DNA of 64,000 nt from positions 124,001 through 188,000 of the forward strand of contig NZ_VRYN01000002.1 in assembly GCF_008124605.1 (NCBI RefSeq), given 5' to 3'. The position numbers and the translations under genes were made by a program. Below are positions 36,093 through 43,700 of the stretch, one piece after another. Below the pieces are notes generated by a model, which was not told the origin of the DNA, ran no database searches, and worked only from the letters and a program-made list of their open reading frames with translations. Each line of letters begins with the position of its first letter. The first letter of the stretch is position 1. The stretch is from Halobacterium salinarum DSM 3754 (GTDB taxonomy: Archaea; Halobacteriota; Halobacteria; Halobacteriales; Halobacteriaceae).

Positions 36093-38471
36093 GTGTCGCG
36101 CGTGACGCTCGAAGACACGCTCCCGGACTGGGTGCGGCGGAGCTACGTCCGGAAGTTCAGCGTGCTTGCGGCCGTCTTGATCGTTAGCATCGTCGTCACC
36201 GGTGTCGTCACGCAGACCGCGGTCTCGAATCAACTCACCGACCAACAACAGGCAACGCTGCTGACGAACGCCGACCAGGAGGCCGGATCGCTAGAGCAGT
36301 GGGTGCAATCCCAGCGCTCGACGGTCCGCACGCTCTCGAAACACCGCGGCCTGACCGCCGACAGCAACGCCGCGGTTCGCCAAACGCTCGCCACGGAGCG
36401 GGAGTTCCTCCCGCCGGAGGTCGCACACCTCCACTACGTCGGCCGGCAGAACGGCAGCATACGCGCCAGCACCGACCGGCAACTCGAGGGCGCGGGCATC
36501 GCCGCCACGAACATCGTCTGGCCACAGGAGCAGGCGTTCTCGGACGTCTCGTTTGAGACGCCCGACGCGGTCGTTCAGACCTGGATGTACACCGACGACG
36601 GCACGCCGTCGGTCGCCTACGCGTCCCCGGTCCCCGAGGAAGACGCGTTGCTCATCGCGGTGGTTCGGACCAGCGAGCGCGCACAGCGGTTCACGAGCGC
36701 GATCAACGGCACCAAAACCACGGCGGTCGGCGACACCACCGGGGACGTGTTGTTCGACCGCAACGAGTCGGCGTTCCTCACGCAGTACCAGAGCATCGGC
36801 GGCAGTGGGGTCATCGAAACCATCGAGTCCCAGGACCGTGGCACGGTCGTCACCGAGGACACGATCATCGCGTTCGCGGCCGTCCAGGACGACGCCACCA
36901 ACTGGGTTGTCGTCAAGGAGACACCCAAATCGGACGCGCTGGCCATCGCGAACAACGTGCAAACGAACATCTGGGTGCTGTTGGGGCTGACCCTCGTCGG
37001 TCTCGTCGGCTTCGTCGCGGTGGTCCGGGCGGGCTTGATCGGCTCGCTGCGCGAGATCACCACCCAGACGGCCGCGATCGCCGATGGGAACCTCGACCAG
37101 GAGATCCAGGACAACGGCCGCATCGACGAGATCGGGCGGGTTCGGTCGGGGTTCCGCGACATCAAATCGTACCTTCAAACCGTCGAAGGGCAGGCCATCG
37201 CGCTCTCCCAACAGGACTTCGACAACGACGTGCTCGACGACGAGGTGCCCGGAACCCTCGGAGAGTCGCTCACGGCGATGCAGACGGATCTGGAAACGTT
37301 CATCGAAGACCTCACCGATGCCCGCGAGGAGGCCGAGCGCTCGCAGCGAGACGCCGAGCAGTCCCGCGAGGAGGCCCAGGCGCTTGCCGATTCGCTGGAG
37401 CGCCAGGCCGAACGCTTCAGCACGCAGATGCAGCAGGCGGCCGACGGCGACCTCACACAGCGCCTCGATACGGACGTCGACCGCGAGTCGCTGGCGCAGA
37501 TCGCCACGGCGTTCAACGACATGCTCGTGCAGCTGGAAGCCCTTGTCGACCGGATCCAAGCCACGGCCAACGCCGTCGACGACAGAACCCACGCGATGTC
37601 CGCATCAACCGACGAGATCGAACAGTCCAGTATGTCGGTGGCGAAAAGCATCGAGCAGATCTCCGCCGGCGCGGAGAACCAAAACGAGAAGCTGACCGCT
37701 GCCGCCGGCGAAATGACGGACCTCTCGGCGACCGTCGAGGAGATCGCGTCCTCCTCGAACAACGTCGCCCAGCAGGCCGAGGACGCGGCGGCGATGGGCC
37801 AGGACGGACAGGCAGCCGCGACGGACGCCATCGCGGAGATGGACGCCATCGAATCCAAGGCCACGCAGACCGTCGAAGAGATGCAGTCCCTCCAGGAGGA
37901 GGTCGGCCGGATCAGCGACATCGTCACGATGATCGACGACATCGCGTCCCAGACGGACATGCTCGCGATCAACGCGTCCATCGAGGCCGAGAACGCGAGC
38001 ACCAGCGGGGACGGGTTCGCAGTGGTCGCCGACGAGGTCAAATCCCTCGCCGAGGACACTGCGACCGCAACCGACGAAGTCGAATCCCTGATCGCGGAGG
38101 TCGAGGCATCGACGAGCGCGCTCGCCGAGGACATGTACGAGATGCGCGACCGCGTCGGCGACGGACAGGACACCATCACGGACACCGCCGCGCTGCTGGA
38201 GGACATCGTCGATCGCGTCGAAGACGCCAACGCGGGCATCCAGTCGATCAACGACGCGACCGAAGACCAAGCGGCGTCCGTCCAGGAAGCCACACGCATG
38301 GTCGAGGAGGTCGCCAGCGTGAGCGATCAGACGGCCGGCGAAGCCAGCAACGTCTCGGCCGCCGCCGAAGAGCAGACCAGCGCCATCCAGGAGATCTCCC
38401 AGAGCGCGCAGTCACTGCAAACCCAGGCCACGGAGCTCCTGGATCGAGCCGAACAGTTCGACACCTCGTAA
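36093..38471 (+). CDS. Htr-type methyl-accepting chemotaxis/phototaxis transducer
   Basis: 792 aa from GTG 36093. TM1 (about 22-41), an extracellular sensor domain of about 245 residues (dCache-like in size), TM2 (about 288-311), HAMP repeats with Gln/Glu-rich coiled coil, and the signalling tip with SQTDMLAINASIEAENA. Methylation-type Gln/Glu pairs flank it. It signals to CheA/CheW; the ligand is unknown. Size matches the about 790-805 aa Htr proteins of H. salinarum, but I cannot assign the number. A GTG at 36051 is also in frame, but those codons (AGA, CAT, TAT, AGT) are unlike coding sequence here. Confidence 0.92.
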   Translation: MSRVTLEDTLPDWVRRSYVRKFSVLAAVLIVSIVVTGVVTQTAVSNQLTDQQQATLLTNADQEAGSLEQWVQSQRSTVRTLSKHRGLTADSNAAVRQTLATEREFLPPEVAHLHYVGRQNGSIRASTDRQLEGAGIAATNIVWPQEQAFSDVSFETPDAVVQTWMYTDDGTPSVAYASPVPEEDALLIAVVRTSERAQRFTSAINGTKTTAVGDTTGDVLFDRNESAFLTQYQSIGGSGVIETIESQDRGTVVTEDTIIAFAAVQDDATNWVVVKETPKSDALAIANNVQTNIWVLLGLTLVGLVGFVAVVRAGLIGSLREITTQTAAIADGNLDQEIQDNGRIDEIGRVRSGFRDIKSYLQTVEGQAIALSQQDFDNDVLDDEVPGTLGESLTAMQTDLETFIEDLTDAREEAERSQRDAEQSREEAQALADSLERQAERFSTQMQQAADGDLTQRLDTDVDRESLAQIATAFNDMLVQLEALVDRIQATANAVDDRTHAMSASTDEIEQSSMSVAKSIEQISAGAENQNEKLTAAAGEMTDLSATVEEIASSSNNVAQQAEDAAAMGQDGQAAATDAIAEMDAIESKATQTVEEMQSLQEEVGRISDIVTMIDDIASQTDMLAINASIEAENASTSGDGFAVVADEVKSLAEDTATATDEVESLIAEVEASTSALAEDMYEMRDRVGDGQDTITDTAALLEDIVDRVEDANAGIQSINDATEDQAASVQEATRMVEEVASVSDQTAGEASNVSAAAEEQTSAIQEISQSAQSLQTQATELLDRAEQFDTS

Positions 38472-38639
38472 GCGGCGGCGGGCGTGCGCCCCGTCCCTAT
38501 GGGGGGTCACGCTCCCCACCGCGGTTGGATCGCGGCCACGGCGTCTCCGAGGCGGGCCTGCCGTTCCGTCCCGACCGGTGCGATGCGGGATCGCCCCGAC
38601 ACAGGGCGACCCCGAGAGGCCACTGCACAGGGAGGTGTC

Positions 38640-38891
38640 TCACGCCCAGTGGAGGAGATAGAGCAGATAGCCGCTGGCGCCGGTCACGAGTATCCCGACG
38701 GCAGCGAAAGCCACGGCAGCCAAGCCAGTTGTGTGGAACGCCAGCTGTACCGCTTGGAGGCCAACGAGAACCGTGAAGGCGGCCAGTATCGTCCAGAAAA
38801 CGGTCGAGACGAGGGACAGCCCCGCGTCTGCCACCCCCTGTCTGACAGCGCGCCGAACGCCGGCTTCGGTGAGATCATCGGAAGTTCCCAT
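38640..38891 (-). CDS. Small two-TM membrane protein
   Basis: 83 aa. A polar head of about 24 residues precedes two TM helices (about 27-49 and 56-80), ending HWA. Its own CACTAAAAC TATA box sits 27 bp upstream, typical of a real leaderless gene. It is antisense to no other gene, convergent with the transducer. No family recognised. Confidence 0.68.
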   Translation of the reverse strand: MGTSDDLTEAGVRRAVRQGVADAGLSLVSTVFWTILAAFTVLVGLQAVQLAFHTTGLAAVAFAAVGILVTGASGYLLYLLHWA

Positions 38892-38913
38892 GTGAGGGGC
38901 CAGACTCGCGATC

Positions 38914-38922
38914 CACTAAAAC
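38914..38922 (-). promoter_or_regulatory. TATA box of the 83-aa gene
   Basis: CACTAAAAC on the plus strand (GTTTTAGTG in the gene's direction), centred 27 bp before ATG 38891. Confidence 0.55.
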
Positions 38923-38935
38923 TCCCCCGGTGAAG

Positions 38936-39202
38936 TGCTGGGGTAATCACACCTTCACCCAGTGGTGGACCGGACGAGTCGCCGTCCGAGGGGCACGGAG
39001 ACGCCGAGTTGTCGTACGAGCAGTGCACTTGGCTCGTCGAGCGCCCACAGGACACTCTAAACGAGTCTGGGAGTTATGTACAGAGCCCAGAGCAGCCCGT
39101 AGGCTCCCTTCGAGTTGAGTTCCGCTACTTGCTCGCTCTTTCTGTAGATCACGACGTGATCCAATCTTGGCAGGCAATCACCACGATCGAGTCCGGAGTG
39201 TA
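38936..39202 (+). pseudogene. Possible truncated gene remnant at the island edge
   Basis: A frame without ATG or GTG near its beginning runs about 88 codons to TAA, with haloarchaeal-looking composition (PDESPSEGHGDAELSYEQ, then VEFRYLLALSVDHDV). Only a TTG at 39009 could start it. Residue use is more protein-like than surrounding random frames, and codon bias fades towards the A+T-rich side. It could be the tail of a gene cut by island insertion. This covers most of the 386-bp stretch 38892-39277, in which otherwise only promoter sequence for the flanking genes is seen. Confidence 0.25.
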
Positions 39203-39277
39203 ATCTGGGACGTGATTAGTAGTAATAGAAAAAGAAGCTTCCACGATCTCTGAGAAAGTACTCTTGACGAGGCTGCG

Positions 39278-39472
39278 ATGGACGCCCTTGACGAGAACAC
39301 AAAGACCGCCGCGGTCCTAGCTGCCTGCGAGCACGCACGTCAGGACCGCCGGGCGAAGGAGAAGGCGTTGGAGTATCCCGATATGACGCCGGAGCTTGCT
39401 AAGGTTTTGAGCACCCAGATGGTCAGCCTCAACTACTGTGTAGAAACGAAAATCGACGTGGTACAGAGCTAA
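39278..39472 (+). CDS. Hypothetical small protein on the island
   Basis: 64 aa, charged and soluble (MDALDENTKTAAVLAACEHARQDRR...). A GAGG stands four bases before the ATG, and an A+T-rich promoter-like stretch (AGTAATAGAAAAAG) near 39217-39233 lies about 50 bp upstream. Predicted mostly helical. No family recognised. Its TAA overlaps the stop of a short minus-strand frame. Confidence 0.5.
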   Translation: MDALDENTKTAAVLAACEHARQDRRAKEKALEYPDMTPELAKVLSTQMVSLNYCVETKIDVVQS

Positions 39473-39558
39473 GATTTGGGGTCGTCCAGATGGCTCTCTA
39501 AGGACTCAATTGCTCTTTTCTGGGCCTCCGCCAGCTTCTCAATCTGTTCCCGAAACAT
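39469..39558 (-). CDS. Short coiled-coil ORF or detached gene tail
   Basis: 29 aa (MFREQIEKLAEAQKRAIESL...), strongly helical heptad-like sequence. It is in the same frame as, and 51 bases beyond, the TGA of the membrane protein gene at 39610, separated by a second TGA, so it may be the former C-terminus of that protein rather than a free gene. Convergent overlap with the 64-aa gene. Confidence 0.3.
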   Translation of the reverse strand: MFREQIEKLAEAQKRAIESLESHLDDPKS

Positions 39559-39609
39559 CTCATTCCGACTCTGAGGGCTTTTTTCCGTACTTTCCGAGCG
39601 TCACCGTCC

Positions 39610-40005
39610 TCACCAGCCACCGTTGGAGTCTGATAGATTGATGAAAATAAGTTTCAAGAGCACCCTCAAGAGGCCGATTTTCGATGTATTTAACTCATAG
39701 ATTTTGTTGGGTGTTGCAATTCCCAATACGCTATTCCCTACCGAGTAGTTCTCCGTGAGGCTCTCGAAATACTGGATTTTGTAGATCTCCTCGTACAGCG
39801 CTCGCCGAAGGGCGTGTACCTCTCTCTTATTCTCTTCCTCTTTGGGCTTCAAACGGCTCTGTCGATCTTTTTCAGTTTCGCTGACGAGTTTTTCTGTTTG
39901 GTCGGCATACTGCGCAGTCAGGGAAGCGAGCAAGACTGTTGCGGAGGCCGCACAGATTGAAGCTATCTGCCCTGCTATCTCGAAGAGTCCTCCTATGGCC
40001 GCCAC
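39610..40005 (-). CDS. Hypothetical membrane protein on the island
   Basis: 131 aa from GTG 40005. An N-terminal hydrophobic region (about 4-30, IAGQIASICAASATVLLASLTA) is followed by a basic/acidic coiled coil (EKDRQSRLKPKEEENKREV) and a soluble C-terminus. The frame is open for 32 more codons upstream to about 40101 (ATT CAG GAC AGA...), adding a lysine-rich cytosolic start and one further hydrophobic stretch, but with no standard start codon; the true N-terminus may lie there. No family recognised. Confidence 0.5.
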   Translation of the reverse strand: MAAIGGLFEIAGQIASICAASATVLLASLTAQYADQTEKLVSETEKDRQSRLKPKEEENKREVHALRRALYEEIYKIQYFESLTENYSVGNSVLGIATPNKIYELNTSKIGLLRVLLKLIFINLSDSNGGW

Positions 40006-40357
40006 TATTGCAAGAATCCCCCTCCCGGCAGTGAGCAGAAAAGCCGTATACCGAAGATATCGCTCCTTAGGGCTCTTCTTGCCATATTTTCTGTCCTGAA
40101 TTTATTAGAATACTACATGTCAAGTTACCGTAGTTTGCTAACAGGACTTAATGAATCTATCCTCTCTTGGAAATTTTTCTACTTTAACTCTCACAGTAGG
40201 TCTCCAATCAATAGCTTCGCCTACTGGGTAGCTTGATGCTTACCGCGACCATGCCAGCGATACGGTGGCGGCCGAAGCACGTCGCGTCAATGGCCCGATT
40301 CGGTCGGGATAAAATATCTAATCTATAGGAATGAAGCCAGCGTTCCTGCCCCTTAAT

Positions 40358-41338
40358 TCACTTCCGAGCAGAATCCGTACCAAACAGTTCTTCCAGAATT
40401 TGCGTCAGCCTCGCTCTCATGCCGTCAAGTTCCTCTTTTGTAGCTTCTCCCGACTTGTGGTGGCCCATCCATCGTCTCTCGGCTCTATTGAGCGACTTGA
40501 TCCTCGAGATCGACTTCTGCGATAGTTCGCCAGTGTCCTGTACCTCGCCCAGAATCGAATTGCCCGAAGCGAAGTAGTAGAGATCGCCATTCTTCTCCTG
40601 CTGTATGATATCTACGTCTTCTTTCTCTTTAAGGAACGAGATGAGTGCCCACTCTATCGCGTGAATATAGCTGGAGAGAGCGGGATGGAGCAAGCTGTTT
40701 CTATAACACTCGTCGCCCTCGTGAAGATGGTGTCTTACTTCTTCGCCCCATTCAGCTGACTGAAGTTCAGAAACAAGCTCAGTTGGTAGAGGTTCGAGAC
40801 CCGGGGTAGAGCCACCATCCTGCATTGATTGGATGAACGACTCAATTCTAGAGACATTGTGCCGATCTTGAGGAGTATCGTGATGGGTCACCTCGTAGTA
40901 GGGGATGATTGGATTGTCCCCAGCGAACGTCTCAATTACAACCCGGTCAGATAATGCCTCAAAGCGGATTGGGCTGGGCGTATACTTGTTCTTCTCCTTA
41001 TCAGAAGTCCCCGCACCAGGCCGTTTGGTGACCTGCTGGATAATATCTCCTGAGATGTCTACGTGGAACGAGTGGCTCGAATCACGGGGTTTCTCTTCTA
41101 GAAAGAAGCTAGTGAGTTTGGAGTGCTGTTTCTCATCCAATTCCATGTAGAGATAGACATCTTTCGTGTGCCTACTGGAAATCTCGTCTTTCTCTTTCTG
41201 ATATTCAAATTCCCACATATTGTCTTCTGGGTTTACTTTTATATCACAAACATGAAGTATATGCGGCCTCTCATCGAAAACTCGATGTCCGGGGATGAAA
41301 TTATCTGACCTAATCGAGACCTGCTTCGTGATACCCAT
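40358..41338 (-). CDS. Hypothetical island protein with HEPN-like C-terminal region
   Basis: 326 aa. The N-terminal 150 residues are mixed alpha/beta and unrecognised. From about residue 195 the protein is all-helical: YRNSLLHPALSSYIHAIEWALISFL, then RAERRWMGHHKSGEATKEEL and a final amphipathic helix. Helix-R-x4-H-helix with a preceding polar helix is the HEPN pattern (R-R-W-M-G-H), seen in RNases of toxin-antitoxin and abortive-infection systems. That reading is inference from a short motif. Low-GC codon use unlike the flanks. A CTTTTAAAT box 27 bp upstream supports ATG 41338 and leaderless expression. Confidence 0.65.
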   Translation of the reverse strand: MGITKQVSIRSDNFIPGHRVFDERPHILHVCDIKVNPEDNMWEFEYQKEKDEISSRHTKDVYLYMELDEKQHSKLTSFFLEEKPRDSSHSFHVDISGDIIQQVTKRPGAGTSDKEKNKYTPSPIRFEALSDRVVIETFAGDNPIIPYYEVTHHDTPQDRHNVSRIESFIQSMQDGGSTPGLEPLPTELVSELQSAEWGEEVRHHLHEGDECYRNSLLHPALSSYIHAIEWALISFLKEKEDVDIIQQEKNGDLYYFASGNSILGEVQDTGELSQKSISRIKSLNRAERRWMGHHKSGEATKEELDGMRARLTQILEELFGTDSARK

Positions 41339-41360
41339 ACAGTGTATTCTAGCGCTGGTC

Positions 41361-41369
41361 TTTTAAATC
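41361..41369 (-). promoter_or_regulatory. TATA box of the HEPN-like gene
   Basis: CTTTTAAAT on the plus strand (ATTTAAAAG in the gene's direction), centred 27 bp before ATG 41338; the best TATA match in the window. Confidence 0.65.
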
Positions 41370-41493
41370 ATGTCAGTCGTCTATGTGATAGAGCGTCCGT
41401 GATGCCGACTTTCGCCTGCTGCGTATCTCGATGCTCCCCGCCCCCGTGCCAACGAAGCGTCGAGAGCTTTGAGGCCGACCCTGACCGGACGCG

Positions 41494-41523
41494 GCCCATC
41501 GGGGCGAGCGCCCCGCGATGGGC
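41494..41523. repeat. Imperfect inverted repeat (hairpin)
   Basis: GCCCATCGGGGCG is answered after two bases by CGCCCC-GC-GATGGGC: 13 paired positions with a two-base bulge. As RNA the loop would be very tight, so pairing may open to a larger loop. Confidence 0.6.
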
Positions 41524-41580
41524 TGTATGTAAAGGGGGGTTGGTTGCACTTTCATCTTTACACCCCCACGCAGTCTACCA

Positions 41581-41602
41581 GTTTCACGGTACCCCGTGAA
41601 AC
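41581..41602. repeat. Perfect 9-bp inverted repeat with 4-base loop
   Basis: GTTTCACGG TACC CCGTGAAAC. Perfect arms; the form fits a terminator-like hairpin, an operator, or an element end. Just downstream, CTCTTCGAAGAG at 41624-41635 is a perfect 12-bp palindrome; upstream, TGTAAAG (41528) and CTTTACA (41556) form a further pair. Confidence 0.65.
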
Positions 41603-41873
41603 CAGGTCCCCGACTCCCCGAGGCTCTTCGAAGAGATACGCTCCCGATTCGGCTGTCTGCGGGCGTAACAGACGACTCAGAGACTCACGCTGACCACCTC
41701 CGCGAGCCAGAGTTGGCGCGCGTCAGTCGGATACGGCGAGACGCCGCAGCCCGGTGCGTGTTGGTATCCGATTCAGACGTTCCCTTGTGGCACCCCTGGT
41801 TCCCGTATACACAGGTAGTAGAGAAGCATAGCTCGCGCTCCTGAGTTGGACGCGATTTAGGAAGGAATCGAGT

Positions 41874-41947
41874 GGGCGCTGCAGGATTTGAACCCGCGGC
41901 ATCTTGGTCCGAAGCCAAGTGCTCTGTCCAAGCTGAGCTAAGCGCCC
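41874..41947 (-). tRNA. tRNA-Arg(TCG)
   Basis: On the minus strand GGGCGCT...AGCGCCC forms a 7-bp acceptor stem; D arm GCTC/GAGC, anticodon stem CTTGG/CCAAG with loop CTTCGGA (anticodon TCG, reading CGA), and T arm with GGTTCGAATCC. No intron. The CCA end is not encoded. A GTTTAAG box lies 28 bp upstream. The A+T-rich island begins on its 3' side. Confidence 0.96.
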
Positions 41948-41973
41948 TGCGTCCCACGGTATTCGGGGGGGAC

Positions 41974-41980
41974 GTTTAAG
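41974..41980 (-). promoter_or_regulatory. TATA box of tRNA-Arg
   Basis: GTTTAAG on the plus strand (CTTAAAC in the tRNA's direction), about 30 bp before the mature 5' end. Confidence 0.55.
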
Positions 41981-42063
41981 CCCAGTGATTCGGGGACGGA
42001 TGCGGTGTGGCTGGGGCAGTGGTTTCGCTCGGTTTTTGTGGGCTCCACTCGCGGATACGACGC

Positions 42064-42906
42064 ATGGGGACGGGCGTGGAGACCGGGCGCGGGCTGGTTG
42101 AGTTGGCGCGGCCAGTGAACACGCTGGCGGCGGGGGCGTTGACGTTCATCGGGGCGTTCGTTGCGGGCGGTGCCGTCGGGCGGCCGGCGGCGACCGGCGC
42201 TGCGGTGGGGGCGACCTGGCTGGCGACGGCGGGCGGGAACGCGATCAACGATTACTTCGACCGCGAGGTCGACCGGATCAACGATCCCGACCGCGCGATC
42301 CCCCGGGGTGCGGTGTCGCCGCGGGGGGCGCTGGCGTACAGCGTCGTGTTGTTCGTGGGGGCGGCCGCGTTGGCGGCGACGCTGCCGGTGCTTGCGGTCT
42401 GCATCGCGGCACTGAACCTGGCCGGGTTGCTGACGTACACGCAGTATTTGAAGGGACGGCCGGGTGCGGGAAACGCGCTGGTGGCGTACCTCGGCGGCAG
42501 CACGTTCGTGTTCGGGGCGGCGGCGGTCGGCAGTCCGCTTGCGGGCGGTGTGTTGGCGGCGTTGGCGGCGCTGTCGACGTTCGCCCGCGAGGTCATCAAG
42601 GACGTCGAGGACCTGGCTGGTGATCGGGCGGCGGGCTTGCGGACGCTGCCGGTGGTGGTGGGGCACCAGCGCGCGCTGGCGGTCAGTGCGGTGTTCGTCG
42701 TGGGCGCAGCGGCGGCGAGTCCGGTGCCGTATCTCGTGGGCGTGTTCGGGTGGTGGTATCTGGTGGCCGTGTGTCCGGGCGTGGTCGTGATGGTGGTGGC
42801 GGCAGCCCGGAGTTACACGGACCCAGCCGCCGGTCAGCGGCTGTTGAAGCGCGGACAGTTGCTCGCCGCGGCGGCGTTCGTCGTCGGGCGTCTTGTCACG
42901 CCATAA
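42064..42906 (+). CDS. UbiA-type prenyltransferase, probable digeranylgeranylglyceryl phosphate synthase
   Basis: 280 aa, eight to nine TM helices. Both Asp-rich motifs are present: NDYFDREVDRINDPDRAIPRG and DVEDLAGDRAAGLRTLP, which bind prenyl diphosphate through Mg2+. Such enzymes add the second geranylgeranyl group of archaeal ether lipids; menaquinone and haem O prenyltransferases belong to the same superfamily and cannot be fully excluded. ATG 42064 is chosen, as the upstream frame codes for a Ser/Arg-rich stretch. Confidence 0.85.
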   Translation: MGTGVETGRGLVELARPVNTLAAGALTFIGAFVAGGAVGRPAATGAAVGATWLATAGGNAINDYFDREVDRINDPDRAIPRGAVSPRGALAYSVVLFVGAAALAATLPVLAVCIAALNLAGLLTYTQYLKGRPGAGNALVAYLGGSTFVFGAAAVGSPLAGGVLAALAALSTFAREVIKDVEDLAGDRAAGLRTLPVVVGHQRALAVSAVFVVGAAAASPVPYLVGVFGWWYLVAVCPGVVVMVVAAARSYTDPAAGQRLLKRGQLLAAAAFVVGRLVTP

Positions 42907-42921
42907 CAGCCTAATCAAAAG

Positions 42922-42930
42922 GAATATAAC
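42922..42930 (+). promoter_or_regulatory. Promoter of the RAD55-like gene
   Basis: GAATATAAC, with transcription expected near 42953. This gives an unusually long leader of about 68 bases for this genome. Confidence 0.5.
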
Positions 42931-42971
42931 CGCCACAGGACACAGTAGACGCAGGCAAGAACGGGGGAGCT

Positions 42972-42992
42972 GGGTGGCCTGTGGGGCCGCCC
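42972..42992 (+). promoter_or_regulatory. Hairpin and Shine-Dalgarno in the leader of the RAD55-like gene
   Basis: GGGTGGCC TGTGG GGCCGCCC forms an 8-bp stem with one G-U pair. It lies between the promoter and GGGAGGTGAT at about 43003-43012, which is correctly spaced before ATG 43021. A leader with stem and SD suggests translational control. Confidence 0.5.
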
Positions 42993-43020
42993 CTGACTAC
43001 CGTTGGGAGGTGATGATACT

Positions 43021-43668
43021 ATGTACGAGTTAGGCGCCGCGTTCTCCGGCGTCGACGTGTCGGAGGGGACAAACCTCCTTGTGGAGGGACCAGCGATGAG
43101 TGGGAAGCGCGATCTCGGGTTCCGGGTGCTTGCGGCCGGAACCGACGCCGGCGAGAGCGCGCTTGTCGTCTCGACCAAGGATAGTGCCAACCGCGTGATC
43201 GATGCCTTCGATGGCGTCGGCGACGCCGAGACTGCGACGCTCGGCGTCGTCGATTGTGTGACAAAACAACAAGGAATGGGGGGTGAGCGGCGCGACGCGG
43301 AGTTGGTGCGGTACGCGTCCTCGCCGAACGATCTGACCGGGATCGGGATCGAGCTGTCGGAGCTGTTACAGCGCCTCTACGAGCAACGCGACAGCACCCG
43401 CAATCGGATCCTGCTGCATTCGTTGTCGACGTTGTTGATGTACTCCGACCTGCAGACCGTGTTCCGGTTCCTGCACGTGTTCACCGGGCGCGTGCAGTCC
43501 GCGGACGCCCTGGGGCTGTTCACCGTTGACGGGGCAGCTCACGACGCCAAGACCGTGAGCACGCTCAAGCAGTTGTTCGACGGTGTGATCACCATCCAGG
43601 AGCACGACGGCGGGTTTCGGGCGCGGGTACTGGGCGTCGGTGACGACACGTCGTGGCGGGAGCTATAG
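43021..43668 (+). CDS. RAD55/KaiC-like RecA-superfamily protein (HtlD-like)
   Basis: 215 aa, one RecA fold. Walker A-like EGPAMSGKRDL at residues about 24-34. The Walker B equivalent, RILLHSLSTLL, has His where Asp is expected, so ATP hydrolysis is doubtful. Related haloarchaeal proteins were named Htr-like or DUF7504 (from memory); a signalling or DNA-related role is not proven. The start is fixed by a good SD. Confidence 0.75.
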   Translation: MYELGAAFSGVDVSEGTNLLVEGPAMSGKRDLGFRVLAAGTDAGESALVVSTKDSANRVIDAFDGVGDAETATLGVVDCVTKQQGMGGERRDAELVRYASSPNDLTGIGIELSELLQRLYEQRDSTRNRILLHSLSTLLMYSDLQTVFRFLHVFTGRVQSADALGLFTVDGAAHDAKTVSTLKQLFDGVITIQEHDGGFRARVLGVGDDTSWREL

Positions 43669-43700
43669 GTTTATCGGCGCGGTAGCCGTACGCCGGTGGA

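Larger units (their letters stand above)
38936..41873. mobile_element. A+T-rich genomic island adjoining tRNA-Arg
   Basis: From about 39050 to 41340 the base composition drops to roughly half A+T, against about one-third elsewhere, with AGA/ATA/TTA codons rare in the flanks. The island lies on the 3' side of tRNA-Arg(TCG), the usual side for tRNA-targeted integration. It carries only unrecognised genes, fragments and inverted repeats. No integrase, transposase or clear attL/attR duplication was found by eye, so a decayed element is the best description. Boundaries are approximate. Confidence 0.55.
41371..41873. other. Gene-free stretch with hairpins between the island gene and tRNA-Arg
   Basis: About 500 bp with no convincing gene: frames here are Arg/Ser/Pro-rich and lack promoters or start sites. 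It does hold a series of inverted repeats between 41494 and 41635, annotated separately. GC content returns to about 58-60 percent, so it is not simply the A+T-rich part of the island. Confidence 0.6.

Noticed and set aside
38936-41873. Insertion sequence or CRISPR array in the island
   Set aside because: No transposase-like frame, no terminal repeats with target duplication and no regularly spaced direct repeats were seen.
41342-41873. Short frames of 60-90 codons on both strands in the hairpin region
   Set aside because: Ser/Arg/Pro/Thr-rich, mutually overlapping and without promoters; typical random frames.
41874-41920. tRNA 3'-end duplication as attachment site of the island
   Set aside because: I looked for the 3' part of tRNA-Arg near 38900-39250 and found no convincing copy by eye.
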